Source: an uncultured Alphaproteobacteria bacterium (lineage in GTDB: Bacteria > Pseudomonadota > Alphaproteobacteria > HIMB59 > GCA-002718135). From it: 42,162 nt of DNA. A program made the translations under genes and the position numbers. The stretch is from the NCBI GenBank assembly GCA_902541435.1, contig CACBQR010000005.1, forward strand, positions 1 through 42,162. Reading direction: 5' to 3'. The notes under the pieces were generated by a model. It was not told the origin of the DNA. It was given only the letters and a program-made list of their open reading frames with translations, and did no database searches. This document shows, one piece after another, positions 21,329 to 30,697 of the stretch (positions are counted from its first letter, which is position 1; each line of letters begins with the position of its first letter).

Positions 21329-22729
21329 TTAATTATCTCTATATTGATTTAATCTATCAATAGTATCTTTTTTACCTAATATTACAAAAATATCAGAAAT
21401 TGAAGGCCCTTGATAGGAATTTATTAATAAAAATCTAATTGGTTTACCTAAAACAGGGAATTTAATTTTATTATTTTTTAAAAAATTATTGATGGCATTT
21501 TGAATATTATATCTATTCCAATCATCTATTTCTGAAATTAAATTTAAAAATTCCTTAAAAAAACTATCAAATTCTGAGGTCAATTTTTCTGTCTTATTTA
21601 TTTTATAATTTTCATCAAAATAAACTTTAATTAAATCATTCAAATCACTTAGTTTTTTCATATCTTTTTTATAAACATTAAAAATATTTTTCATTTTTGT
21701 GCTATCTTTTTGTAGATATTTATTTAATTCAATATTACTTTCACAAAAATTGATGAATTCTTCTATTCCGTTTTCTTTTCTTAAATAAAAATTATTGAAA
21801 AAATCTAATTTATCAAAACTAAATATACTAGATGATTTAGATAAATTAAATATTTCAAAATTTTCAATTATTTCATTTAATTCAATAATTTCTGACTTCT
21901 CATTATTATTTGACCAACCTAAAAGTATCAGATTGTTAATAATAGCTTCTTTTAAATATCCATTTTTTTTTAAATCTAAAATATTTACAGCCCCATGTCT
22001 TTTTGATAATTTTGTACCATCTTCTCCATGAATAAGAGGAATATGAGCATATTGAGGTACATCCCAATTCATAAAATTATAAATGTAGTATTGTCTAAAA
22101 GTATTAATAAAATGATCATCACCTCTAATAATGTAATTGATTCCTAAATCATGATCATCAACTACTACTGATAACATATACGTTGGTGATTGATCTTTTC
22201 TTAATAAAATAAAATCATCTAACTCTAAATTTGCTACTGAAACGTCTCCTTGAATTGTATCTTTAATTTTTAAATTTCCTTCATCTGGCACATCTAATCT
22301 AACTACAAAATCCTTATCTTTACTTTGAATATCATTATCATTTTTACATTCTGTACATATTTTTTTAGAATAGTTTTTATTTTCCCTAATTAATTTTCTT
22401 TGATGAGCTATTTTTTCCTCAGAACATATACATTTAAATGCTCGCTTTTTTTGAAGTAATTCTCTAGCAATTTCTTGATGTCTTGATAATCTTTTAGACT
22501 GAACTTGAATATCCTCATCCCAATTAAGCCCAAGCCATTTTAAAGAATTAGTTATATTATCTGTGTATTCTTGTTTTGATCTTTCATGATCTGTATCTTC
22601 AATTCTTAAGTAAAATTTAGATGATGCTGATTTCTTACTTACAATATAATTAATTAAAGCAGTTCTAGCTCCTCCAAGATGTAGATTGCCAGTAGGAGAG
22701 GGTGCAAATCGTGTTTTTAACATAGTCAT
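21329..22729 (-). CDS. gltX: Glutamyl-tRNA synthetase
   Basis: [54 protein letters not shown]. Confidence 0.97.
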   Translation of the reverse strand: MTMLKTRFAPSPTGNLHLGGARTALINYIVSKKSASSKFYLRIEDTDHERSKQEYTDNITNSLKWLGLNWDEDIQVQSKRLSRHQEIARELLQKKRAFKCICSEEKIAHQRKLIRENKNYSKKICTECKNDNDIQSKDKDFVVRLDVPDEGNLKIKDTIQGDVSVANLELDDFILLRKDQSPTYMLSVVVDDHDLGINYIIRGDDHFINTFRQYYIYNFMNWDVPQYAHIPLIHGEDGTKLSKRHGAVNILDLKKNGYLKEAIINNLILLGWSNNNEKSEIIELNEIIENFEIFNLSKSSSIFSFDKLDFFNNFYLRKENGIEEFINFCESNIELNKYLQKDSTKMKNIFNVYKKDMKKLSDLNDLIKVYFDENYKINKTEKLTSEFDSFFKEFLNLISEIDDWNRYNIQNAINNFLKNNKIKFPVLGKPIRFLLINSYQGPSISDIFVILGKKDTIDRLNQYRDN

Positions 22730-22749
22730 CTTAATATTAAGATAAACTA

Positions 22750-23376
22750 TTAATTATATTTTCTTATAATACCAGATAAAGTCCCTTGGACTTGGATTTC
22801 ACCTGCTTCATATTCCTTTGTCTGAAAACTTTGATTAGCAGGAATTAACAAGACCTTGTTTCGATCAAATTTAATAGTTTTTAGAGTAACCTCGTTATCT
22901 TGTGTAATAACAGCTGCAATTTTTCCATTTTCAACATTATTTGTCTTTTTTATCACAGCTATATCACCGTCAAATATTCCTTTATCTATCATAGATAGAC
23001 CTTTTACTTTTAATCCAAAATATTTAGCATTTGGTGATGTCATTGAAGAGGGCACTGAAACAAATTCATCAGCATTTTCAATAGCTTCTATTGCTTCACC
23101 TGCAGCTATTGCACCAACTAATGGGATATTAATGCTATTCGACAAAGAATTTTCATTATCAATATTATCTTTATTAATAATTTCCATTGCTCTTGCTTTG
23201 TGCTTTAATCTTTTTATAAAACCTCTTTCTTCTAGACTTGTTATTAATCTATGAATACCTGACTTTGATTTCAGATTAACTGCACTTTTCATTTCCTCAA
23301 AAGAAGGGGAGATTTCATTACTTGAAATGTAATTTTTTAAATAATCGTACAGCTCTTTTTGTTTTTTTGTAAGCAT
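22750..23376 (-). CDS. lexA: LexA repressor
   Basis: MLTKKQKELYDYLKNYISSNEISPSFEEMKSAVNLKSKSGIHRLITSLEERGFIKR; catalytic Ser in LKVKGLSMID and Lys in IAAVITQDNEVTLKTI. Start at 23376 (MLTKKQ) is the conventional LexA N-terminus; the track starts at 23406. Confidence 0.95.
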   Translation of the reverse strand: MLTKKQKELYDYLKNYISSNEISPSFEEMKSAVNLKSKSGIHRLITSLEERGFIKRLKHKARAMEIINKDNIDNENSLSNSINIPLVGAIAAGEAIEAIENADEFVSVPSSMTSPNAKYFGLKVKGLSMIDKGIFDGDIAVIKKTNNVENGKIAAVITQDNEVTLKTIKFDRNKVLLIPANQSFQTKEYEAGEIQVQGTLSGIIRKYN

Positions 23377-23380
23377 TATC

Positions 23381-23395
23381 GTTCTATATATGTTC
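23381..23395. promoter_or_regulatory. SOS (LexA) box, alphaproteobacterial GTTC-N7-GTTC type
   Basis: GTTC TATATAT GTTC on + strand (GAAC-N7-GAAC on the lexA strand), immediately upstream of lexA. Confidence 0.8.
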
Positions 23396-23400
23396 TTTAA

Positions 23401-23415
23401 GATCAAAACAAGAAC
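23401..23415 (-). promoter_or_regulatory. Second, imperfect LexA-box-like element
   Basis: Minus strand GTTC TTGTTTT GATC; one mismatch to GTTC-N7-GTTC; 20 bp from the perfect box. Confidence 0.5.
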
Positions 23416-23443
23416 AAATATAAAAATCTTATTTTTCAGTTAT

Positions 23444-23899
23444 TTACATATTGGATTTACCACCTGTTTTTGATAATAGATGTATATTTTGTATTTTAAT
23501 TTTTTTATTTAAGTACTTACACATATCATAAATTGTAAGACAGCTAATTGTAACGGCGGTTAATGCCTCCATTTCCACACCAGTATTTGCGTTTGTTTTA
23601 ACTGTACTTTTGACAACAAGACTTAATTTTTTATCATTTTTTATAATCTCAATATTTATGTGATTGATTGGAATATTATGACAAAGCGGTATCAATCTTG
23701 AAGTCTCTTTTGCCCCCATAATACCGCCAATAATTGCAGTTTTTTCAAGGTTACCCTTTTTAGTTTCAAATGATTTTATTTTTTTATATGTCTCTTTATC
23801 AAATTTAATTTCACCTGAGGCAACTGCTAATCTTTCTGTGACATCTTTATTTGATACATCAATTATATAAGGATTTCCTTTTTTATTAATATGACTCAT
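23444..23899 (-). CDS. moaC: Cyclic pyranopterin monophosphate synthase (MoaC)
   Basis: KDVTERLAVASGEI; KGNLEKTAIIGGIMGAKETSRLIPLCHNIPI; VKTNANTGVEMEALTAVTISCLTIYDMCKYLNK. Confidence 0.96.
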   Translation of the reverse strand: MSHINKKGNPYIIDVSNKDVTERLAVASGEIKFDKETYKKIKSFETKKGNLEKTAIIGGIMGAKETSRLIPLCHNIPINHINIEIIKNDKKLSLVVKSTVKTNANTGVEMEALTAVTISCLTIYDMCKYLNKKIKIQNIHLLSKTGGKSNM

Positions 23900-24686
23900 T
23901 TAAAAGTAATTCTCCAATTTTCTTTTCTTTATCGTTAGATTTTAACAAACTTTCTCCAATTAAAAAATTATATATTCCTGTTGAATTAAATTTTTTAATA
24001 TCATCAGAAGTTTTAATTCCACTCTCTGCAATTAAAATATAATCATTTGTTAAATTTTGATTCAAATTTATTGAATTATTTAAATCGATTTCAAGACTTT
24101 TAAGGTTTCTATTATTTATTCCGATAACAGGGTAGTCTAATTTGATTGCTCTTTTCAGTTCGTCCTCATCATGAACCTCTATAATACAATCTAATTTTAA
24201 TTCATTTGCATAATCTATAAATTCTATTGCCTGATCATCTGATAATATTGATAAAATTAACAATATACAGTCTGCTTGATAAATCTTACTTTCTAAAATT
24301 TGATATTTATCAATAATAAAATCTTTTCTTAAAACAGGTAAATTTGTTTTCTTTTTAACTAGAGATAAATGATCAATGTTGCCTAAAAAATATTTACTTT
24401 CTGTTAAAATCGATAATGCTCCAACACCTGATCTTTCATATAAAATAGCAATGTCTTCTGGTTTGTAATCTGAAATTATTTCACCTGCACTTGGACTTTG
24501 TTTTTTTACTTCACCAATTATAAAATTTTTTTTATTTTTTTGAGCTGAAAGTAATTTTTCTTTAAATTCACGTTTCTCTAATTTTGAGGAAATTAATTTT
24601 TCTAATGTTTTAAAAGAACATCTTTTTTTTGTTTCTTCTAATTCTTTAGATTTATCTTCACAAATTTTTTGAAGTGTATTACTCAT
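23886..24686 (-). CDS. trpC: Indole-3-glycerol phosphate synthase
   Basis: IGEVKKQSPSAGEI; LPVLRKDFIIDKYQI; VIGINNRNLKSLEIDL; AESGIKTSDDI. Confidence 0.96.
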   Translation of the reverse strand: MSNTLQKICEDKSKELEETKKRCSFKTLEKLISSKLEKREFKEKLLSAQKNKKNFIIGEVKKQSPSAGEIISDYKPEDIAILYERSGVGALSILTESKYFLGNIDHLSLVKKKTNLPVLRKDFIIDKYQILESKIYQADCILLILSILSDDQAIEFIDYANELKLDCIIEVHDEDELKRAIKLDYPVIGINNRNLKSLEIDLNNSINLNQNLTNDYILIAESGIKTSDDIKKFNSTGIYNFLIGESLLKSNDKEKKIGELLLNESY

Positions 24687-25680
24687 TAATTAGTGAGTTT
24701 ACAAAATTTTTTGTAACTCCTTCCTCAATTGTTTTTTTTGCTAAATCAAAACTATCTTTTAGATTATTTCTTAAATTGGATAAATATATTGCCGCTCCTG
24801 CATTTATTTCTACAATCATTTGAAATTCTCTGTAATCGCCGTTAATCATTTTATTAAAACAATTTGCATTATATTCTGGATCTCCACCTTTTATATCTTC
24901 TAATTTAATTAAATCATAACCATAGTCTCTTGGATCAAAACTATATTCCAGAACTTTATTATCTTTCAATTCATTTATTAGAGTATTATCTGATAAACTT
25001 ATTTCATCTAAACCATCCAATCCGTGAACAACCAAAGCTTTTTCAGAACCTAGTTCTTTTAAGCAATTACAATGTATAGAAACTAAATCTCTTGAATAGA
25101 CACCTAGAAGCTGTTTACTTGTTTTAGCAGGATTTGTAAGAGGGCCTAATAAATTAAAAATTGTCCGTGTAGCTAAATTCTTACGAACGTTAATTACATT
25201 TTTCATGGCAGAATGATGATTTTGAGCAAATAAAAAGCAAAAATTTTTATTGGATAATGATTTTTCTAAATCTTCTACATTATTTGTAATTTTATAACCT
25301 ATTTTTTCTAGCATATCTGCAGAGCCTGATTTTGAACTAACCGAACGATTGCCATGCTTTGCTATAGTAACGCCAGCACTTGCAGCAACTATTGCTGCAC
25401 TTGTTGATATATTTAATGTGTCTTTCATATCTCCACCCGTACCACAAGTATCAATTGTATTTTGCGGAGAGTTTATTTTTAAAGATTTCTCTCTCATTAC
25501 TTTAGCTGCACCAATAATTTCTTCTTTTGTTTCACCTTTTAACTTTAAACCAATTAGTATTGATGTAATTTTAATATCATCTAATTCTCCACTCATAATT
25601 TTATTGAATATATACATACTCTCTTCAATATTCAGATTTTGTTGTTCGAGAATTTTATTTAATATTAAAGTTTGATCCAT
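24679..25680 (-). CDS. trpD: Anthranilate phosphoribosyltransferase
   Basis: DTCGTGGDMKDTLNISTSAAIVAASAGVTIAKHGNRSVSSKSGSADMLEKIG; RTIFNLLGPLTNPA. Confidence 0.97.
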   Translation of the reverse strand: MDQTLILNKILEQQNLNIEESMYIFNKIMSGELDDIKITSILIGLKLKGETKEEIIGAAKVMREKSLKINSPQNTIDTCGTGGDMKDTLNISTSAAIVAASAGVTIAKHGNRSVSSKSGSADMLEKIGYKITNNVEDLEKSLSNKNFCFLFAQNHHSAMKNVINVRKNLATRTIFNLLGPLTNPAKTSKQLLGVYSRDLVSIHCNCLKELGSEKALVVHGLDGLDEISLSDNTLINELKDNKVLEYSFDPRDYGYDLIKLEDIKGGDPEYNANCFNKMINGDYREFQMIVEINAGAAIYLSNLRNNLKDSFDLAKKTIEEGVTKNFVNSLINE

Positions 25681-26249
25681 TATTTTGCTAAGTTTAAAAA
25701 GTTTTTTAAAATAATTTTACCCATATCAGTACCTATACTTTCTGGATGAAATTGTAGTCCAAATATTGGTAATTTTTTATGTGCAATACCCATTATAATC
25801 TTATTATTTGTTTCAGCAGTAACTAAAAAATCTTTAGGCATAGTTCTTTTATCAATTATAAGAGAATGATATCTAGTTGCTTTAAATTTTCTTTCTACAT
25901 TTTTAAATATAGAGTGTCCGAAGTGATTAATTGTATCAACTTTTCCGTGCATGATTTCTTTGCATTTAACAATTTTACCACCAAAAGCTTGACCTATGGT
26001 TTGATGTCCTAAACAAATACCAAGTATAGGAAATTGTTTTGATAATTCTGCAACGATATTAAGACTGATTCCAGCTTCATTTGGTGTGCATGGACCTGGT
26101 GAAATAACTATTGATTTAGGTTTTAATTTACGAATTTTATTTATTGAAATTTTGTCATTTCTAAAAACAACAACCTTCTGATTTAAATCCAATAAGTAGT
26201 GTTTTACATTGTAAGTAAAACTATCATAATTATCTATCAGTAATATCAT
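25680..26249 (-). CDS. trpG: Anthranilate synthase component II (glutamine amidotransferase)
   Basis: LIDNYDSFTYNV; ISPGPCTPNEAGIS; PILGICLGHQTIGQAFGGKI; LQFHPESIGT. Confidence 0.96.
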   Translation of the reverse strand: MILLIDNYDSFTYNVKHYLLDLNQKVVVFRNDKISINKIRKLKPKSIVISPGPCTPNEAGISLNIVAELSKQFPILGICLGHQTIGQAFGGKIVKCKEIMHGKVDTINHFGHSIFKNVERKFKATRYHSLIIDKRTMPKDFLVTAETNNKIIMGIAHKKLPIFGLQFHPESIGTDMGKIILKNFLNLAK

Positions 26250-27724
26250 ATATCGAATTTGTATGAATCTTCTGCAGCTGCCATTAAAGCACCAGCTTTA
26301 TTTAAAATTTCTTGATGTTCATTTTTTGGGACCGAGTCATAAACTATTCCAGCACCAGCCTGAATGTATAATTTATTATCTTTTACAAGCCCAGTCCTCA
26401 AACTAATACAGGTATCCATGTCTCCATTAGAATCAAAATAACCCATACAACCAGCATAAAAACTTCTATTTAAATTTTCAAGCTCCTCTATGATTTCCAT
26501 TGCTCTTATTTTTGGAGCACCAGAAACTGTACCTGCTGGAAATCCAGCCATTAAAGCATCTAGAGCATCTAAATTATTATCTATTTTTCCTTCAACGTTT
26601 GAAACGATATGCATAACATGAGAGTAATATTCTATAATCATTTTTTCAGTAACTTCGACTGTCCCTTTTTTAGAAACTCGACCAACATCGTTCCTTCCTA
26701 AATCTAAAAGCATTAAGTGTTCTGCGAGTTCTTTTTTATCATTTAGTAAATCATTTGATAAAAAAAGGTCTTCAGAGGCATTCTTCCCTCTTTTTCTTGT
26801 TCCAGCAATTGGTCTTATAGTAACTTTTTTGTTCCTTAATTGAACCATTAATTCGGGGCTTGATGCAACTAGTCCAATTTTATCAAAATTTAGATTAACA
26901 AGATAAGGAGAAGGATTAAGTCGTCTTAAAGATCTATATAAATTTACTGCTTTCAAATTATATTTTGTTTCAAATCTTTGTGAAGGGACAACTTGGAAGA
27001 TATCTCCATTTTTAATATATTCTTTTGCCTTATTTACAATTTTATAAAATTGTTCTTTTCTGAAATTTGATTTAAATTTTAACTTAGATTTTTTATTTTT
27101 ATTTTGCGCAGGTTTTAAAATACTCTTTTCTAACTTCTTAATTGTTTTATCAATAAGTAATTTATTTTTTCTATAGGCATTTTCTGCTGAGATTTTTTTA
27201 CTTGGATAAGTAACTGTCATAAGGGAAATAATATCTTTAATATTATCAAACACGGCAACAATTTTTGGTCTGATTAAAATTGCATCTGGTATTTTAATAT
27301 TATCTTTATTGTTAAGTTTAATATTTTCAATATATTGGATCATTGGATAACCTAAATATCCAACTAAAGTGGGAAAAGGTACATTAATATTATTATTTTT
27401 AAATTTAGAAATTTTTACAATCCCTTTAAGGCTATTTATTGGATTGTGATCTAATTTGTAATCAAAATTATGATCCAAATATTTAATTTTAGCTTTACCT
27501 TTTTCAACTTTCCAAATTAAGTCTGGATCACAGCCAAGTAATGAGTAACGTCCTCTTTTTCTACCACCTTCTACGGACTCTAAAAGAAAAGAGTATTTTT
27601 CTTTTTTACTTATTTTTAATAAAGATGAAAATGGTGTTTCAATATCGGCAATAAGATCTTTTTTTATAATTTGTGGTAAACCTTTATTATATTGGCTTAT
27701 AAAATTTTTTTTTTCTAAACTCAT
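26246..27724 (-). CDS. trpE: Anthranilate synthase component I
   Basis: FLLESVEGGRKRGRYSLLG; PSPYLVNLNFDKIGLVASSPELMVQL; PIAGTRKRG; FPAGTVSGAPKIRAMEII. Confidence 0.97.
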   Translation of the reverse strand: MSLEKKNFISQYNKGLPQIIKKDLIADIETPFSSLLKISKKEKYSFLLESVEGGRKRGRYSLLGCDPDLIWKVEKGKAKIKYLDHNFDYKLDHNPINSLKGIVKISKFKNNNINVPFPTLVGYLGYPMIQYIENIKLNNKDNIKIPDAILIRPKIVAVFDNIKDIISLMTVTYPSKKISAENAYRKNKLLIDKTIKKLEKSILKPAQNKNKKSKLKFKSNFRKEQFYKIVNKAKEYIKNGDIFQVVPSQRFETKYNLKAVNLYRSLRRLNPSPYLVNLNFDKIGLVASSPELMVQLRNKKVTIRPIAGTRKRGKNASEDLFLSNDLLNDKKELAEHLMLLDLGRNDVGRVSKKGTVEVTEKMIIEYYSHVMHIVSNVEGKIDNNLDALDALMAGFPAGTVSGAPKIRAMEIIEELENLNRSFYAGCMGYFDSNGDMDTCISLRTGLVKDNKLYIQAGAGIVYDSVPKNEHQEILNKAGALMAAAEDSYKFDI

Positions 27725-29544
27725 TTATATTGAGATAAAAGACCATTTATTAATTCATCATTAAAAGATATTTTTTTTGTCTTAATAATCTCACTTCCAA
27801 ATGCTGTTTTTAAATCACCTATTAAATTAATATTTGAAGTATTTTTCCCTTCTTCTGGTATTTCTATAGTTTTAATATTTGCAAAATAAATATTTTCTTC
27901 ATCTGAACCAAAGGCAACTTTATCTATTTTTGTATTAAAGATTTTTTCTTTAAAAAGTAATGGTAATTCATTATTTCCATTTAATGATAATTTTAAAATT
28001 TCTGTATCAACTGTATAAAATTCTCTTATATTTTCAAAAATTTCTTCATTTTTCTCAAATATTTTTTTGGCCTGTTCATTTTTTTTTGAAAAAATAAAAT
28101 CATTTACAACAATGTCAAAAATATTATCTATGCTTTCTATTTGAGATGGGTAAATTTTATCAACATTTACTATAAAAGAAATATCATCATTGATATCTAC
28201 TAGATCGCTAACAAAATCTTTATTTAGGGTAAATGAAAATGGTATTACGTTATTCAAATTTTCATTATCGTTTTTGTTATTATTTATTGTTTTTTGTTTA
28301 TTTATTAATTTAAGATTATTTTGATCAGCAATTTCGTTAATTGAATATCCATCAAGTATTTGTTGAGATAAGCTTAATTTTAATTCGCTAAAAAAACTAT
28401 CTAGTTCAAAATTTATTAAATTATTAGTAATTTCCTTTTTTACTTCATCAAACTCTGATTGTTTTGCTGGATAAATTTCATCTAAAATAATTATATGAAA
28501 TGCTAAAGTTGTTTGTATTACTTCAGATATATTACCTTTTTTTAATTTAAATATTGTATTAGCAAGTTGATCTAAAACTTTACTTTTATCAACATTTTTA
28601 AATTCATTAAAAATAATATTATTTTTTTCAGCATATTTAATAATATCTTCATTTGTTTTTCCTGTAATATTATATTTAAAATTATCAGCCTCATCTTTTG
28701 TTTTAAAATTAAATTGTTTAAAATCTCTCTCCTCTTGTTTAATAAATAGATTTTTATTATTATTATAATACTCAGATATTCTTGAATCAGATGGGGTAAA
28801 GTTATTTTTAAAATCGTTTTTATTAATTAAAATATATGAAATATCTCGTTCTTCATTTGTCATATAGTTTTTAGAATTTTCATTAAAGAAATCTAAAAGT
28901 TCTTTATTTTCTTTTGTTATTTGATCATTGTTATAGTTTTCAAGCTTAATTTTGTCATATGAAATTTTTAATAACTCTATTTCTCTGGTTTGATTATCAT
29001 ATTTATTTAAATTGATTTGTAGTTGAGAGGGATAATTCTTTTCAAAAAAAAGTTGGTCAAAAACAATAGATCTTGTCTCAAAATCAACTAGATTTACCAA
29101 ATCATCAATTTTTAAGCCTTGTTGTCTTAATATAGTATTTAATACATCTTCGTTTATTTTATTATTATTTGTATAAAGATCAGGAAAATTTTTTTTAGTC
29201 TCTTTTGCAATTGTTGTATCATCTAAAATATAATTGATTGAATCAAATTCATTTTCAAATACCGCTTTATTAACTAAATTTTGAAGAGCTAATTGATGAA
29301 TTTGAAAGCTTCGTATTTGATCACCATCTAATTTAGTTCCTATCATCTGAGAAAATTGGTTTATATGCATATCCATAGAACGCATAAACTTTGTAGTTGA
29401 AATTGGCGTACCAGAGATATCTGCAACAAAATTGTCAGAGTTAAATAAATTTGAGTATCTGCTTTGTCCTCTAAAAAAGAATAGACTAGCAGCAAAAAGA
29501 ATAGTGAGTATTATACCAATCCATGTATTTCTAATTGCTCTCAT
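27721..29544 (-). CDS. ppiD: PpiD/SurA-like membrane-anchored peptidyl-prolyl isomerase
   Basis: N-terminal TM anchor (WIGIILTILFAASLFFF); SurA_N-like region; parvulin-like segment with repeated QAEF/RDFKQFNFKTKDEADNF...AFHIIILDEIYP; 607 aa. Confidence 0.82.
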   Translation of the reverse strand: MRAIRNTWIGIILTILFAASLFFFRGQSRYSNLFNSDNFVADISGTPISTTKFMRSMDMHINQFSQMIGTKLDGDQIRSFQIHQLALQNLVNKAVFENEFDSINYILDDTTIAKETKKNFPDLYTNNNKINEDVLNTILRQQGLKIDDLVNLVDFETRSIVFDQLFFEKNYPSQLQINLNKYDNQTREIELLKISYDKIKLENYNNDQITKENKELLDFFNENSKNYMTNEERDISYILINKNDFKNNFTPSDSRISEYYNNNKNLFIKQEERDFKQFNFKTKDEADNFKYNITGKTNEDIIKYAEKNNIIFNEFKNVDKSKVLDQLANTIFKLKKGNISEVIQTTLAFHIIILDEIYPAKQSEFDEVKKEITNNLINFELDSFFSELKLSLSQQILDGYSINEIADQNNLKLINKQKTINNNKNDNENLNNVIPFSFTLNKDFVSDLVDINDDISFIVNVDKIYPSQIESIDNIFDIVVNDFIFSKKNEQAKKIFEKNEEIFENIREFYTVDTEILKLSLNGNNELPLLFKEKIFNTKIDKVAFGSDEENIYFANIKTIEIPEEGKNTSNINLIGDLKTAFGSEIIKTKKISFNDELINGLLSQYK

Positions 29545-29593
29545 AAAATTTCTATTGCTTCTATAATATTAGTTTCTATAAATAAAAGTAATT

Positions 29594-30313
29594 ATGATAA
29601 ATCTTGATAAATATTCCTCAATTTTTATAGCAAATTGGAAATTAAATGGAAATTCCTTATTTTTAAAAGATTATTATGAAAAATTAAAAGTTAATTCTAA
29701 TAATTGTACGATTATCTGTTCACCTTCAATTTACTTAAAATCACTAAAAGGAGATAAAGAAAATTTATTTTGTGGAGCACAAGATGTATCCTCTTTTAAA
29801 GAGGGTGCATATACAGGTGAATTGTCTGCTGCAATGCTAAAGGATAATAATATAGATTTTTGTTTGGTTGGACATTCTGAGAGAAGACAATATTTTGCTG
29901 AAACTAGTAAAAATGTAAATGTTAAAAGTAAAAACCTTATTGAAGAAAATATTATTCCTGTAATCTGTATAGGTGAAACCTTAGAGCAAAAAGAAAATAA
30001 ATTAACGGAAGAAATTCTATTTACTCAAATTAAGAATAGTATTCCAATTTCAGCAAATCAACAAAATGCATTAATTGCTTATGAGCCAGTTTGGGCAATT
30101 GGAACTGGCTTAACTCCAACTTTAGATGAAATAAATCAGGTTCATGAATTAATCAAAAATTTTGATAAGAAATATATTAATTTTAAAGTGCTTTATGGAG
30201 GATCAGTTAAATCTTCTAATTCTAAAGAAATTACTCAATTAAATTATGTTGATGGATGCCTCATTGGTGGTGCTTCACTAAAAGTTGATGAATTCAATAA
30301 AATTATTTCTTGA
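29594..30313 (+). CDS. tpiA: Triosephosphate isomerase
   Basis: IANWKLNG; CLVGHSERR; IAYEPVWAIGTG; LYGGSVKSSN; DGCLIGGASL. Confidence 0.97.
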   Translation: MINLDKYSSIFIANWKLNGNSLFLKDYYEKLKVNSNNCTIICSPSIYLKSLKGDKENLFCGAQDVSSFKEGAYTGELSAAMLKDNNIDFCLVGHSERRQYFAETSKNVNVKSKNLIEENIIPVICIGETLEQKENKLTEEILFTQIKNSIPISANQQNALIAYEPVWAIGTGLTPTLDEINQVHELIKNFDKKYINFKVLYGGSVKSSNSKEITQLNYVDGCLIGGASLKVDEFNKIIS

Positions 30314-30344
30314 TAAATAAAATCAATTTAATATAAGCGCTCCT

Positions 30345-30650
30345 ATGACTACTTTAGTAATAATTCAGTTAATACTTGCAATCGCTTTGGTAATATTAGT
30401 ATTATTACAAGGATCAGATAACGATAGTTTGGGACTTGGTGGAGGGACTTCAACAGGAATGATGTCAGCGCGAGGCACAGCAAATCTACTTTCTAGACTA
30501 ACCGCTATAACTGCTACTTTATTTATGATAATGAGTATTGTTCTTACTATTACTGCCTCAATTGGTTCAGATCGTAATATTTTAGAGTCACTTCCTTCAA
30601 TTAATAATGAAGAAACTTCTGAAGAACCAAGTATACCAGAAAATAATTAA
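30345..30650 (+). CDS. secG: Preprotein translocase subunit SecG
   Basis: Two TMs, LVLLQGSDNDSLGLGGGTSTGMMSARGTANLLSRLTAITATLFM. Confidence 0.93.
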   Translation: MTTLVIIQLILAIALVILVLLQGSDNDSLGLGGGTSTGMMSARGTANLLSRLTAITATLFMIMSIVLTITASIGSDRNILESLPSINNEETSEEPSIPENN

Positions 30651-30697
30651 TAATATCTTGCTATAACAAGATCTATTATGTATCACGGTATTCCGTA

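Noticed and set aside
22856-23254. 132-aa plus-strand ORF opposite lexA
   Set aside because: Antisense to lexA with no recognisable motifs; likewise 21795-22031 (opposite gltX), 25349-25675 (opposite trpD) and 40472-40699 (opposite pgpA).
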